Of a stretch of DNA of 64,000 nt, positions 10,781-22,128 are shown one piece after another. The DNA is from Rhyacophila brunnea. Taxonomy: Eukaryota; Arthropoda; Insecta; Trichoptera; Rhyacophilidae. The notes below the pieces were generated by a model. It was not told the origin of the DNA. It ran no database searches and saw only the letters and a list, made by a program, of their open reading frames with translations. The position numbers and the translations under genes were made by a program. Where the stretch lies: positions 124,001 through 188,000 of the forward strand of contig JAGYXB010000365.1 of the NCBI GenBank assembly GCA_022495005.1, given 5' to 3'. Every line of letters begins with the position of its first letter. Position 1 is the stretch's first letter.

Positions 10781-10863
10781 TAGAGAATGTTCGGTGGATG
10801 TACGTGGTGCTGGAGGAGGCCTTAATCCAGCAACGGATCGACCCAGGCTGATGATGATGACAA
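10781..10863 (+). mobile_element. LINE 3' tail typical of Lepidoptera (A)
   Basis: GTGGTGCTGGAGGAGGCCTTAATCC...CAACGGATCGACCCAGGCTGATGATGATGA resembles the common moth/butterfly LINE ending (GGAGGAGGCCTTTGCCCAGCAGTGGGA...GGCTGATGATGATG). No coding part remains. In B at 45548-45630. Confidence 0.65.
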
Positions 10864-11016
10864 TGATATTAATATAGTGTACTAAGCTAGTTTGACGATT
10901 GTTTAAAATAAAAATAATAAAATTATCAAAAAGAGAAAAAAGCCGTTCTGTTTTTAACCCACTTATTTATAAATACCTATGTATGGCAAGGTATCTTTTG
11001 GTCCAACCAATATGTA

Positions 11017-11556
11017 ATAGTGGCGAAGGGTGGAGGAATGGTGTTAAGATTTCACATAAATATTGCAGTCAACTTTATTTATTTTCATTGAACTAAGAAT
11101 ACAATTTGCAGATTGTGCCGGTTAATTTTTAAATTCAATTAAACTCTGCCTCAACCAAACCACAACAATTTAGGTGTACCGTGTGGGCGATCCAACTAAA
11201 AAAGTTCACACTTTTTCATACTTTACAGTCATACTTATTTGTTTTTGTTGAATTAAGAATACTTATTATTACAGATGGTGTTATTTTTTTTAAATTCATT
11301 AAGACCTGCCTATTTCAAACCATAATTATTGATAACACATATTTTTCAATCTATAAAACATCTAAAATTATGTAAATATGGTTTAATGTCATAATTTTCA
11401 ATATTTTATAGATAAACGAATATTTTTAGACCCCTTATCTACTATGCGTAATTTAAAACACCATCTAAACGTAGTTATATTAGTTCAATGAAAACAAATA
11501 CGTGATCTTTATATGTCGGACCTTAACAGCCTACCTCCACTCTTTGTTACTTCTAT
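11017..11556. mobile_element. MITE-1 (A): 540-bp element with long imperfect terminal inverted repeats
   Basis: The left end ATAGTGGCGAAGGGTGGAGG...GTTAAG...CGACATA-like and the right end, read in reverse, ATAGAAGTAACAAAGAGTGG...GGCTGTTAAGGTCCGACATA are related, followed by TTTTCATTGAACTAA in both arms. No coding capacity. The same family recurs at 17368-19901 and, truncated, near 16618. In B at 45784-46323. Confidence 0.65.
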
Positions 11557-11821
11557 GTAACCATGATTTCTCTGAAATATCGTGCTGACGATGCGAAATA
11601 AAGTATTTAATGTCTAACAGATTTCCCATTCCGAAGAACTCTCATTTCCCATGATGGTAAATATATCTTATAAGGCATCTTGAAATAATTCTAATAAGTG
11701 CTTTTTTCTGAGGTTTTTGCGAGAGATTGCTATAAAATTGCTATACATTTAAAAAAGTAAAACCGTCCATATTCAGAGTTGAATTTATCCGTAGGTATTA
11801 TCTTTATAATAAAATTTTTAT

Positions 11822-11890
11822 TACTTGCGAGACCCAGGATTCGAACCTGGGAACCACGACGCTATAGGCCAGGGGTTCTTAACTGCGTGC
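11822..11890 (-). mobile_element. tRNA-derived SINE head fragment (A)
   Basis: Reverse strand reads GGCCTATAGCGTCGTGGTTC then CCAGGTTCGAATCCTGGGTC, with the pol III box B (GGTTCGAATCC). It matches the head of the SINEs at 24640 and 29869. Only the head is present. In B at 46589-46657. Confidence 0.6.
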
Positions 11891-12670
11891 CCGCGGGTGC
11901 ATGTGCGACTCCGGCAAAGTATTAATCTAACCAAAAAAGTACCATCGTTTGAAAAAGAGAGCTTACAAAATTAAATCCTGTTTTGGTTTCACGTATTTGT
12001 GGAATCTTTATTTTCCACCATGAACATAATAAAATCAAAAACAAGATTTCGACTTACTAATACTTAACAACCTTGATATTTTTTACGACTGGGATCTTAC
12101 ATTCTTTAGTTCGAAAAGTCAGTAAGTGAAATGCAATGTCAAAGATCGTATCAATAGCCTGTGTTATTTTGAATATTTTTTTACTCTTGTATTTTATCTC
12201 TTTTTATTTTCTATATTATGTAACTGTATGGATGTTATATGCTTTTTTTGTAAATACCCTCACAGGCGTTTAAATGTAAATAATGTATAATCTACCGATA
12301 ACACATAATACCTACTTAAATCTTGTTTTTTTAGAATTGCGATGTGCGCCCGCCACTATTGAGCATCGAAATATTTTTCCACAATAATATTTGTTCATTT
12401 TGTTATTCCAAAATAGATTTGGTAAATAAGTTTGATAAAAATGAAGTGTTGGACTATTCAGAATACAAGCTAGATAATCAGTTTCTTATTGTGTGATGAC
12501 AACATATTTGGAAGTAATAAACCATTTATTTTATTCAATAAATAATTCAAGAGATTTTAGAATATAACATTCCATATATTGAACATACATAACTTGAAAA
12601 CACCTCAGATAATAACGCAATTTGATAAGCATTTCATGTGGGACCTCCTAGTTTAAATTATTGCAATTAT

Positions 12671-12745
12671 ATATGAGGCTCATAGCTTAATTCGTTAAAG
12701 CATATTGGTGGATACACGGGTTCAAATTCCGTCGAGTATCGTATT
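12671..12745 (+). mobile_element. tRNA-like sequence, probably a second SINE family head (A)
   Basis: GGCTCATAGCTTAATTCGTT...CGGGTTCAAATTCCG resembles box A and box B of a tRNA promoter. Acceptor and anticodon arms do not fold cleanly, so it is taken as a SINE head or tRNA pseudogene. In B at 47438-47512. Confidence 0.45.
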
Positions 12746-12949
12746 TTTTCAAATGTGATTTTTTCGAGTGGGTATATATATCTCTGAGGCGTTTTAAAGT
12801 CATTTATGTTCAATATTTGGAAATGATATGTTAATTAAACTTCGACACAAATTATTGGATTATTATTCTTATTATTATATGATGGTAGGTAAGTGAATGA
12901 AATTAAAGCTTATGTAATTTTTTTCGTTAGACTATTTTTGTCCGATCTT

Positions 12950-13070
12950 AGTAAGATCATATTATTATGTGTCTCCATAGGTTTGTATTTACATATTTTT
13001 GTTTTCACGAGAAGCGGATGTGAGGTCTTATTAGGTTTGAAACACAATTTGAAAAACAATCCGTCTTTTC
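12950..13070 (-). mobile_element. SINE tail fragment (A)
   Basis: On the minus strand it matches the body/tail of the SINE at 24640-24850 (CGTTTCTCGTAAAAACA-like and TTTCAATTTGTGT-like segments), degenerate. In B at 47717-47837. Confidence 0.45.
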
Positions 13071-16000
13071 ACTTATGAATTCTCTGTAATTCTGTCCGTG
13101 AACACAATGGGTCTATGGTTTGGTCGCCTAATGGTCTACAGTGAGCGCCAGGTTGACGGCTGAAGGCTGACACTTTGGGAGGTGTAGCTACCCATTAGAA
13201 AACATTCTAGAAAAAAGTTTGAACGAGCGAGACTCGAAGTCATATGTTTATATTTGTATGTTTGGGTGATAATGCAAATAAATAAAAATTCGATATGATT
13301 TATTTCTCTAACAAATACGATAAAATAGTATGTAGGTAATTTATTGTTATCAGCCTGAAAACTATTTCTCGTAATCGAAAAGCACAAACTGAAACAGTAA
13401 AGATAATTTTGACCATAACCGATTATTAATCAAGACGCACCAATAAAAATCAAATTAAAATATACAAGTGAACAATTAATTCATGTTGAAGCAGTATAAG
13501 CATTATTTTTTCAATTTCAATTCATTTATTTTTTAGCATATTGTAGACATTACAAATTATGAGTTTAAGACGTTCATAACATGACATGAAACATTATTAT
13601 AAAGAAAAAAAAAGTAATAAAAGCGGTAAAAGCAATAAAAATTAAAATATAAAAAGAGAACATAATAATAAACATACAAAAGCAGTGACATAACTGACAA
13701 TACAATTATACATCTATAGAAGTTCAAAAAAGTACACCGAGTCAGTTAAGGAGGCCCTATTTTAAGAATTTATAAAATAGTGTCCACCTAAACTCACTCA
13801 CGCAAGTGGAATATATCGACACCCGAAGCAATTTGTTGAACATAGTTATCGCCCTCCCAATTGGCATTACAAGTGACAGGTTGGTTCTGCACCTTGGGTG
13901 AATAAACAACTGATGCTCTCTATTTCTAAGATAGTTACCACTTATCAGGGACAAACACTGCCCAGAATAGCAGAGTTCTCATTTATATCTCGTATAAGTA
14001 AAAAAAAATACGTAGCTAAATAAATATCTCTTCTAAATTGCAGACTGCAGTATGTAAGCATACCTGAGAAAAAGTCAGTAAAGATACGTGCAGTGCGCAT
14101 GAGCAGCATCGTACGGATTATCAGTAGTGATCAAAAAGTAGAACTAGTTTAACTTCGTTCATTTTTGATTCCGGATGATCACTTTCGATGATTAGTTGAT
14201 GATTGGTGCGTTTACACGGGTCAGTGGAATTCTTCTTTCGCGATGAACGTTAAATTGAATCACATTTTAAACGAGGCTAAACAAACACTCTTTTTTGATT
14301 TCATTTGATGCAAACAACACTACATTAATGCGAACATCATAACTCTTGTCATGTTCTGAATATACGAGATTCGTGTCACATAAAATTTTCGGGACAAACA
14401 CTACATTTATGTGTTTTTTTTAACCCGTACCTATGTACATTTTTATGTGTTTTAAGATGACTGAGGCGCGAGAATTTAAATGTGCAAACGTCGCATTGAA
14501 AAAGTTTTTCACCGGTATGTATCATTTTATGCCGTCTGAGAGTAGAGTGCTGAGAAAATTTTATCGAGCATACATCACACTCATATGGTTTTTCGCCGGT
14601 ATGTGTTCTTTTATGACTTTCGAGAGCAGCGTGAGCTGAACATTTATATGAGCAAATACCGCATTGATATGGTTTCTCACCGGTATGTATCATTTTATGT
14701 AATTTGAGAGCACTGATTTGGGTGAATTTTGTTAGGCATTCTTTGCACTGGTATGGTTTTTCACCAGTATGTCTGAGTTTATGTCGTTTGAGAGTACAGC
14801 TATGAGAGAATTTCATTAAGCATACTTCCCACTGGTATGGTTTTTCGCCAGTATGTGTAATTTCATGTGACCTAAGATAGGCGATCTGTGAGAATTTTAA
14901 AAAACAAATACTGCATACATATGGTTTTTCACCGGTATGTTTTCTTTTATGATTTTCGAGAGTACCGTGAGCTGAACATTTATACGAGCAAATATCGCAT
15001 TGAAATGGTTTTTCACCAGAATGTAACATTTTATGTTTCTTGAGAGAACAGCGTTGCGTGAACTTTGTCGGGCATTCGTCGCACAGGTATGGTTTTTCAC
15101 CAGTCTGTATAACATTATGCTTCCTAAGATTGTTCATTCGTGTGAATCTTAACAGACATACATCGCATTGGTGTGGTTTTACACCATCATGTGTCTTTTT
15201 ATGTTTTTCGAGAGCACCTTGATCTGAACATTTATATGTGCAAACATTACAATGATATGGTTTTTCACCGGTGTGTATCATTTTATGTACGTTTTTTTAT
15301 TTGTTAAGAGAATTGCGCTGCGAGAATTTTTTCAAACACACTTCGCACTCTATGGTTTTTCACCAGTATGTGTTGTTTCAAGCCTTTTGAGATCGCCGAG
15401 ATCCAAACATTTATATGAGGAAACATCAAATTGAAATTGCTTTTCATTAACATTTGTAACTTCTACCTTTGAATCAACGGGTAGCGAACAATTGTGTGTT
15501 TTTAGAGTACTGGGGTATTCAAATATCTCGTAACATTTACTGCAGATAAAATTACGTGAAAAATGTTTTACTCTTTTCAAAGTAATACGAACGATTTTCG
15601 GCAATTCTTCTTTGATGTTTTTTCTAACTATTGTTTCCTCGGAATACTGGATCATCTTATCTTGACTTTGTTTGGGTGCTACAATTTGTTTGCTGACATC
15701 ATCCGCTTTATCAGTTTTACCCGGAGTCATGATGGTAGAAAGACTCTTACACTTATTACTGGCATTAGCAATCCATTGTTTGGAAGAATTCTACAAAGAC
15801 ATGGTTATTTTATTATTTCTTATAGCATATAATATAGATGGTAAATGAGGTGTATATTTATTTAATACTTCTATAGGTGTATATTATGATAATTTAGTAT
15901 GATAATAATACTAAAATATAATATTTTCAGTTGTAAATTAATCCATAGCTTTGAGATGCCGGCATGATCAAGACCTCTCAGCGGATCTATTCAATACACA

Positions 16001-17798
16001 AGGCTGCTATCGAGGGAGTTTATCATATTTATGTATTAAAGTAGGTACATATTATAATTTCACGATGTATTTGTGTGTATTACGAGATATATTAAAATTT
16101 TCCATTTGAGTCGTTTTTGCGACCCGGGTTTCACAATTAGGCATCTTCAGAGACTGCGCACCGACCAAAGTTATATGCACAACGATTAGAATTGATATAT
16201 AATTATAATAAAATAAATTATAATCTTTTTTTGAAAGAAATGGGTTTCAATTTTCAGGTTTCAAGAGGACCCTCGGTCGATAGTATTTATAATAATGATT
16301 ATCTATAATGGATTATATTTAAAGGTAGGTATACATATACCACAGTGGCTGCCGGTGGTTCTCAAAATTGCTTTCGGAAGAGGTTCACAAATATGCACTT
16401 ACGTTTTGATTACATGATTTCATGACCCGACATATTTCAACATATTATCTACTAATTTCTTTGTGCATTACTGAATTTTACAAAACAATATTTAAAAAAA
16501 AAACACTCATTTACTCAAAATCAAGGCTTTAAAATTAAAATGAGAATTTCTGCAAAAATTTCAAATGCTAAATATCTTGGAATATAGTATTTTAAGTTGT
16601 ATCTCTATTAAAATCAGTGGCGAAGGGTGGATGTACTATTATAGCTTCACAAATTGTTAACTGGCGACTGACCCAGGATATGGAAACGCACTACAGTTTG
16701 GTACCTAGCTAAACCTTAGATAGATGAAAATAATAAGAGACGCTATTACAACATAATATTCAATTGTACATACCTGATCTAATGGTTTTCCACCCAAATA
16801 CGAGCACCCAGGTTGAGAATCTTCATGATACATTAGTTGCGACGTTACTTCAACAAACTCGCGCTTTATGTGAACTAGCAAGTCAGTCTCAGGTTTTATA
16901 TCAGTGATACAAGACGTGGCAGGACACTGAGAGAAATAATTACACAGGTAATAAATAAGAAAGTATAGCCATACCATTAAACAGTGGCCTAATCAGTGGC
17001 GCATTTAGTGGCGTAGAGGCCCGACGCACCGACAGATTTTGAAAACCCTACCATAAAACTAAACAATCTAATTTTCATTTTCCGAAATAACAAATTCTTA
17101 CATTCAAACATTTTTTATTTTTATTTTGTATACATTGTACAAACATGGCTTAATTAAAACAGTTTCCTTTGTGATTGTGATTAGTGATCATAATACATAA
17201 GTAGGTAGGTACAGTTTTACAGCAGAATACCTACCAATTTAGTATTTTCAACATAGTTTTCATGAATTTGGATTGACAATCGTATTGAACGGAAGTGTGT
17301 AAATTACAATAATGAATGTATCTTTAATCAAAACCTTTTAAATCTAATATATTATATTATCTATATATCATTGGCGAAGGGGCTGTTAAGATCCGACATA
17401 AATAGTGTACACTAAACTTTGTTAGTCTAACGTATTTTTGTTTTCATTGAAATAAGACTACAATGTGTAGACACCGAGTGTTTTGTTTATAATAAATATT
17501 CTATTAAACCCAGTCTAATCCAAGTCATAGTAGATAATAGTAAAAAAATATTCGTTTATCTATAAAATATCTTTTATCGATTATGGTTTGGTTAGGCAGG
17601 ACTTAATGAATTAAAAAAACTAATAAACACCATATGTATTCTAAATTCAACGAACACGAATAAGTAGGTAGGTATGTCTGAAAAAGTGTGCAATATTTTT
17701 GTCGGATCTCCCATAAAAACTAACCAGCGCCATCTGAAAGTTGCATTGTTAGTTAAATGAAAATAAATAAGTATTACTGAACAAGTTTAGTGCATTAA

Positions 17799-19862
17799 CC
17801 CTTATCTTGGCAAGACTAGTGTTGCGTAAAAAAAAAATATTTCTTAGTGTGTTTGTATGTCAAAGTGGCGTGTGAAATAAGGAAGCAGGTTAAAAAAAAA
17901 TAAGAGATTTTCCATTTTCTTTATTTACGACTGTATCCTATAAGATACATTGCCAAGTAGTCACACATTAATATAAAGTAATAATTAATAATAAAATTAA
18001 CAAATAATAGAATTTAAAAACACATCTAAATATACATGGGTTATTGGGTATGATACATTAAAAAACAATATCTTTTTTCAGTAAAACACAATCTAACATT
18101 GCACTTGGTGCAAAATACCGATGTTTGTCCAGAGTTGCAATATCTGCATCTGCCTTTCTGTCGGTGTTCTGGAAAATGACCGATAGTATCCAGTATAATA
18201 TCATCGTCTGGTCGTGGTTTCACAGGATTTCTTATTTTATTTGGTGGTGTTCTTATGACATCTGTACTAGGACGTCCGCGCTTCATCCTGTTTTTGAGGA
18301 GCAGGGCATTGGCAACTTTCATTCTAAATTTTTTAAGTGGTAACCGTTTGACCATTCCATTTTCTAGCAACTCCAGTTCTCGGCGATAAAGAAGCCAACC
18401 ATTATTTATTCACTCCTGATCTAACAAACATTTTGAAACCCCATTTTTTCGGCTTGTTTTTTACATATTGGCGTCTTGAACCTGCTCTTGTTCCTTTGTA
18501 GGGTATCATCATTTCGTCTATCGAATTCTTGGTCTCCTTTTCTATTGATATACAATTATGTCGTATAATTGTTAGTAAGGGTCTTACTTTATATCGTTCA
18601 AATCGGCTTTTTCGTTATTCATAAAGTGAACGAACAGTCGTAAAGCCTGATAGCGTTTGAGTGGCATATTGGCTATTCTATCATACCTCATATCTTGGGA
18701 CCAGCAATCCGTGTAAGCAGGTAGCTTTACAATTCCCATGTATAGTTCGACAGCCAAGAAGTCTCGAATTTCTAATACATTTGTATTTATACAAGTGCCG
18801 GAATGTTGTGTCGAATACAAGTTAGTATTTTCTAATATAATATCATAAATGTTTTCTGTGAAAAATAATTGAAAATATTCCAAAGGTGTTTTTATATCCT
18901 CTGGCATAGTAAAACTATTTTCATTAACTTCTACTTTTGATTGGAAGTGATCATCAGCCCATGACAAGTTCATTTTCTCGGCACGTTTTACAGAATGCCT
19001 TCAACGAGCTGTACTTGTTGCAGTTCTTTTGGCTGGTGAAGTTGTTCCCGATTCCTGAACACTTACATCAATGTTAGAATTATCAGCTATAACTGTAATT
19101 TCTTGAGCGACTGCTGAATTATCGATTGTTTCAGTTGCATACTCAAAATTTCTCGGGCAACTCCTTGTTTCTTGATATTTTTCATGAATATAAGCAAGAG
19201 GGGTGGTAGGTTCGTCATCACTTTCATCACTTTCAATATCAGAATCAGCTCCTAGTATAGGTACTAGTGTCATAATTCGTTGAGTTCTTGATGACTGCAA
19301 ATAAACAAGAAATATATAAGTATATAATAATAAGTATAATATACCTAATAATAATTATACATATATTATAAAAAACATAGGTACCAATTTTTGATACCGT
19401 AACTTGGCATTGTATACTCAAGGATACAGACAAATTCCAATGTCAAAGTTTGGTTGCCTGGCAATGTATCCCTGAAGATACATATAACTTCACAGCGAAA
19501 TACAAGCTAGATCTAATTCATATTTTGATTACAAAATACATTTACAACATTCCACATAACCTATGTAACTAAATTTATCCCATTTTTTGAAGAAATATCT
19601 TATAGTTATATAAATATAATATAAACTTACAGCAGCAGGAAACATGTTGCCAAGATTTCTCGCCATTTTGAAAGATGTGTCACTTTGAATGTCAAGAAAC
19701 ATTAAATGGAGAAAATGTAGATGGCAGTAGTTACACGATTTGGCTAAAGCAAGAGTCAATACCAGTATATTATCACATAACACTTACATTACCGATTGGG
19801 AAGTTGGAAATAAAAATTAATGTATACAGCGTATACTATAGGATACATTGCCAAGAAAAGGG
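17799..19862 (-). mobile_element. piggyBac-like element, internally deleted, only in copy A
   Basis: 2064 bp between TTAA (17795-17798) and TTGA (19863-19866, a mutated TTAA). Terminal repeats are CCCTTATCTTGGCAA and TTGCCAAGAAAAGGG (14 of 15 paired). Copy B has the empty site GCATTAAATTTTAAAAG, so the 2068-bp difference is exactly element plus one target duplication. Sub-terminal GATACATTGCCAAG motifs occur at both ends. Confidence 0.95.
18041..19300 (-). pseudogene. piggyBac transposase remnant (DDE core deleted)
   Basis: Pieces on the minus strand, N to C: 19300-19001 (acidic DSDIESDESDDEP start), 18973-18584 (TPLEYFQLFFTENI, RDFLAVELYMGIVKLPAY), then about 18540-18415 (SIDEMMIPYKGTRAG ... 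NKPKKWGFKMFVRSG), joined almost directly to WLLYRRELELL and the C-terminal Cys-rich domain CRYCN..TSVFCTKCNVRLCF (18370-18041). The first catalytic Asp segment (IDEMM) is present. The region with the other two Asp residues is missing, and frameshifts separate the pieces. Cannot encode an active enzyme; movement would need transposase in trans. Confidence 0.88.
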
Positions 19863-20138
19863 TTGAATTTTAAAAGCCTACCTCCATCCCTCGCCATTGC
19901 TATTATATCTTGGTTACGGACGTCATGGCGGTGGTCTGGGGAACTACGGACTCCGCAATTTGAGGTATCAATCTACGCCCCCGACCCTTGCTTATAGTCC
20001 GTAACACTGCATAGAATGCTATAGGATCGTAGTCAAGTAGTCAAGATATGGTGGTTATACAATAGTCTGTAATTCTAATACAGGCACTCCTTAGAAGAGC
20101 CGACAGCCAGCCTGTGATAGGAAGCTCTGCAACTGACC

Positions 20139-20720
20139 GTACGTATTATAGCGGTCATAACAAAAAAATGCAAGTGTAAACATGTATTATTATGCAAGTT
20201 GCACGATTTCATGCATGAATCAAAAAAGGTCGGGAACTTCTAAATTTTCGTATGAGAGTGGGGATTTTTTCTATAACTGCTCATGCACAGTAGAGCAATA
20301 GTGGCAAATCTGCTGGTAAAAAAACAAGCCACACCGCTCAGACTCATTTTGAGGTTAACCACGAGCTGCCAAATGCTACCATACAGTGTCAACATCGCGT
20401 CTCACTCATAGCGCCCGTACACGTGCATGGATTTGCTGCCAGCAATAGTGGGTATATCGCAGCCATAACAAGAAAATGTAGGTAACACAAATATTATGTA
20501 TTATCCTGCAGTTGGTAAGATTGCATGCATGAGAGAATAAGCTTCGGAATTACTCACTGTCAGCAGTAAATCTATGGACGTGTAAAGGGGTTATTAGGTA
20601 CCCATGAAGAATGAGATTGGCGAGACAATCAGCACTCATACATGTAAACAGTTATTATCGCGATAATTTAAAATACACAAGATTGTTGCAAGTAAATATA
20701 TCCATGCACGTGTACAGGCG
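20139..20720 (+). repeat. Diverged copies of a promoter-like module (A)
   Basis: Segments at 20139-20250 and 20447-20560 resemble 27262-27380, which lies upstream of ZF3 exon 1. Shared blocks are CATAACAANAAAATG and GCAAGTTGCA..ATT.CATGCATG. The following GTAAACAGTTAT..TCGCGATA (20644-20667) also recurs at 27559-27580. Inferred to be a relic of a duplicated 5' region of a family gene, now inside ZF2 intron 1. In B at 52840-53421. Confidence 0.5.
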
Positions 20721-21077
20721 CGCTTATTTACCAGTCAATATAATTTATACTATTGACAGTTTTTTCATTGCGGCAACATTGACCACGCTTAATTTTAAGC
20801 ATAAATCTTTCAAAACCCAATTAATAGTATTGTATCTTATTAAAACATGAGAATCACAGTTAATTATTAATAGTATAAGTCATAAACTATAATTATTATA
20901 CATTACAGGGAATTAGTTTTGAAAACTAACCTCAAAATTGCAACTGGAACTGTTTTCATTCTCTCGCTTTACAATAATGTGGCTTTCCGGACCATCTAAA
21001 TGATTAATTATTGGCACAGAAAACCAAGGTTGCCCTTCTCCGTCAGGTTGATCATCAAATTCTTGCTTAATATCCAT

Positions 21078-21915
21078 GTTTCAAGAGGGAAGCGAGACAG
21101 TATAAGTTTTCGAAAGGTGTTGCCACAAAACAATAAATACTATTCCCTGGTTGATAATAAAATAAACTATAAACCTAATTGTTTATATGTAAGTACCACA
21201 CGTATAATAATAATTCTTTCTCACGAAATATTATTCTCTCTATAATGACAACACCGACGAGAACGTTGCACGTCATCTTCGGTTTGACCCAGGCAATGCA
21301 GAGACCATGGACTAAGAGCGGAACGCAGAAACATTTGTCATAACTAAAATTTCCTTAGCAGAAAACACTATGCAGAAATATTGTCTATTGAAAATAATAC
21401 CATATTTAAAAATTCTCTTTCCTATAGTTTGTAAATTATTTTATAATTGTTAAACGATGACAAAAATATGACAACTGCATTTTATAAATGCAATAACTAT
21501 AAATACATATTAATATTTAATTATAATACTCTTATGTTTCCGTTATAAGTCATTATACGTGATTCCACAGGCACCGCAAGATACTTTTTTAACTTGGAAC
21601 ACTAGCGTCAAGTGTCATTCTTCACCTGGCATTTTGTATTTCTGCGGGCTGGCGTATAAAAGTAAAATAATATTCTCCAAGTACATGCCAAACGAATTAA
21701 CACTATCAATATCCATATTGAGATACATTGTTAAATGAATTTGAGTGCATGGACAGTTTTATAGACATGCGAATTTATTTTGACAGCAGCTGTCAGTGGT
21801 AAATGGTAATACAGAAGGGGGCGTGTTCATAACAAAAGTAGTCTATGGTTAAGGATTCCTTAACTCTATACTCAGGATTGTCTATAGTTAAATCATGCTT
21901 TTCGGCGTTTTATCC
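21078..21915. other. Stretch upstream of ZF2-A exon 1, no gene seen
   Basis: AT-rich DNA that should contain the ZF2 promoter on the minus strand. No TATA box, repeat or exon is convincing. Confidence 0.35.
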
Positions 21916-22128
21916 TTATGCCAGCGCTCCATTGGCGAGCCAAAAGTCCGACGACAATAAGTCTTCAGATTTTTCTACGTTCTGCTACTGGCCAACAGAC
22001 GTTCAACGAAACGAGTATATATAATTAATTTGACGAGTAAAACAGTCGACTTTGACAGCATAGATAATATACGTATATCTGACAGTTAAATCGTGATGGC
22101 GTTAAATGATACCGACGTTTAATGTTTT

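Larger units (their letters stand above)
10487..14375. other. Intergenic region between ZF1-A and ZF2-A
   Basis: The genes converge on this 3.9 kb. Apart from the LINE tail, MITE-1 and SINE pieces listed separately, it is AT-rich with no supported gene; open frames are short and without domains. Copy B is identical apart from a 2-bp insertion near 48564 and a few substitutions. Confidence 0.5.
17368..19901. mobile_element. MITE-2 (A), split by a piggyBac insertion
   Basis: Left end ATTGGCGAAGGGGCTGTTAA...ATCCGACATAAATA; right end, reversed, AATGGCGAGGGATGGAGGTA...GGCTTTTAAAA; same family as MITE-1. The piggyBac element sits near its right end. In B it is uninterrupted (about 470 bp, 52137-52602). 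Confidence 0.65.
14376..21077 (-). pseudogene. ZF2-A: C2H2 zinc-finger gene, complete exon set but broken finger frame
   Basis: Predicted exons on the minus strand: 21077-20931 (MDIKQEFDDQPDG ... CNFE|GTTAGT), 16926-16774 (after CTCTCAG; DIKPE, HIKRE; ends LDQ|GTATGT) and 15790-14376 (after TTTGTAG; open from base 1). Phases are 0, as in ZF1 and ZF3. Exon 3 has an IQYSEETIVRKNIKEELPK motif and an FICSKCYEIF finger like ZF1. The frame breaks near 15350 (one base lost in a TGEKPY codon) and at an in-frame TAA near 15300. Ten fingers follow, one with W for the first Cys (YQWEVC) and one with Q for the last His. Both lesions are in copy B, so they predate the duplication. Intron 1 (16927-20930) holds MITE-2 and the piggyBac element. 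Confidence 0.75.

Noticed and set aside
11822..11890. tRNA gene on the minus strand (CCAGGTTCGAATCCTGG)
   Set aside because: Only a T-arm-like half is present, and it matches the SINE heads elsewhere in the window.
12671..12745. Functional tRNA gene
   Set aside because: Boxes A and B are present, but the acceptor and anticodon stems do not pair properly; treated as a SINE head or pseudogene.
18125..18343. Plus-strand frame inside the piggyBac element
   Set aside because: It is antisense to the transposase Cys-rich C-terminus.
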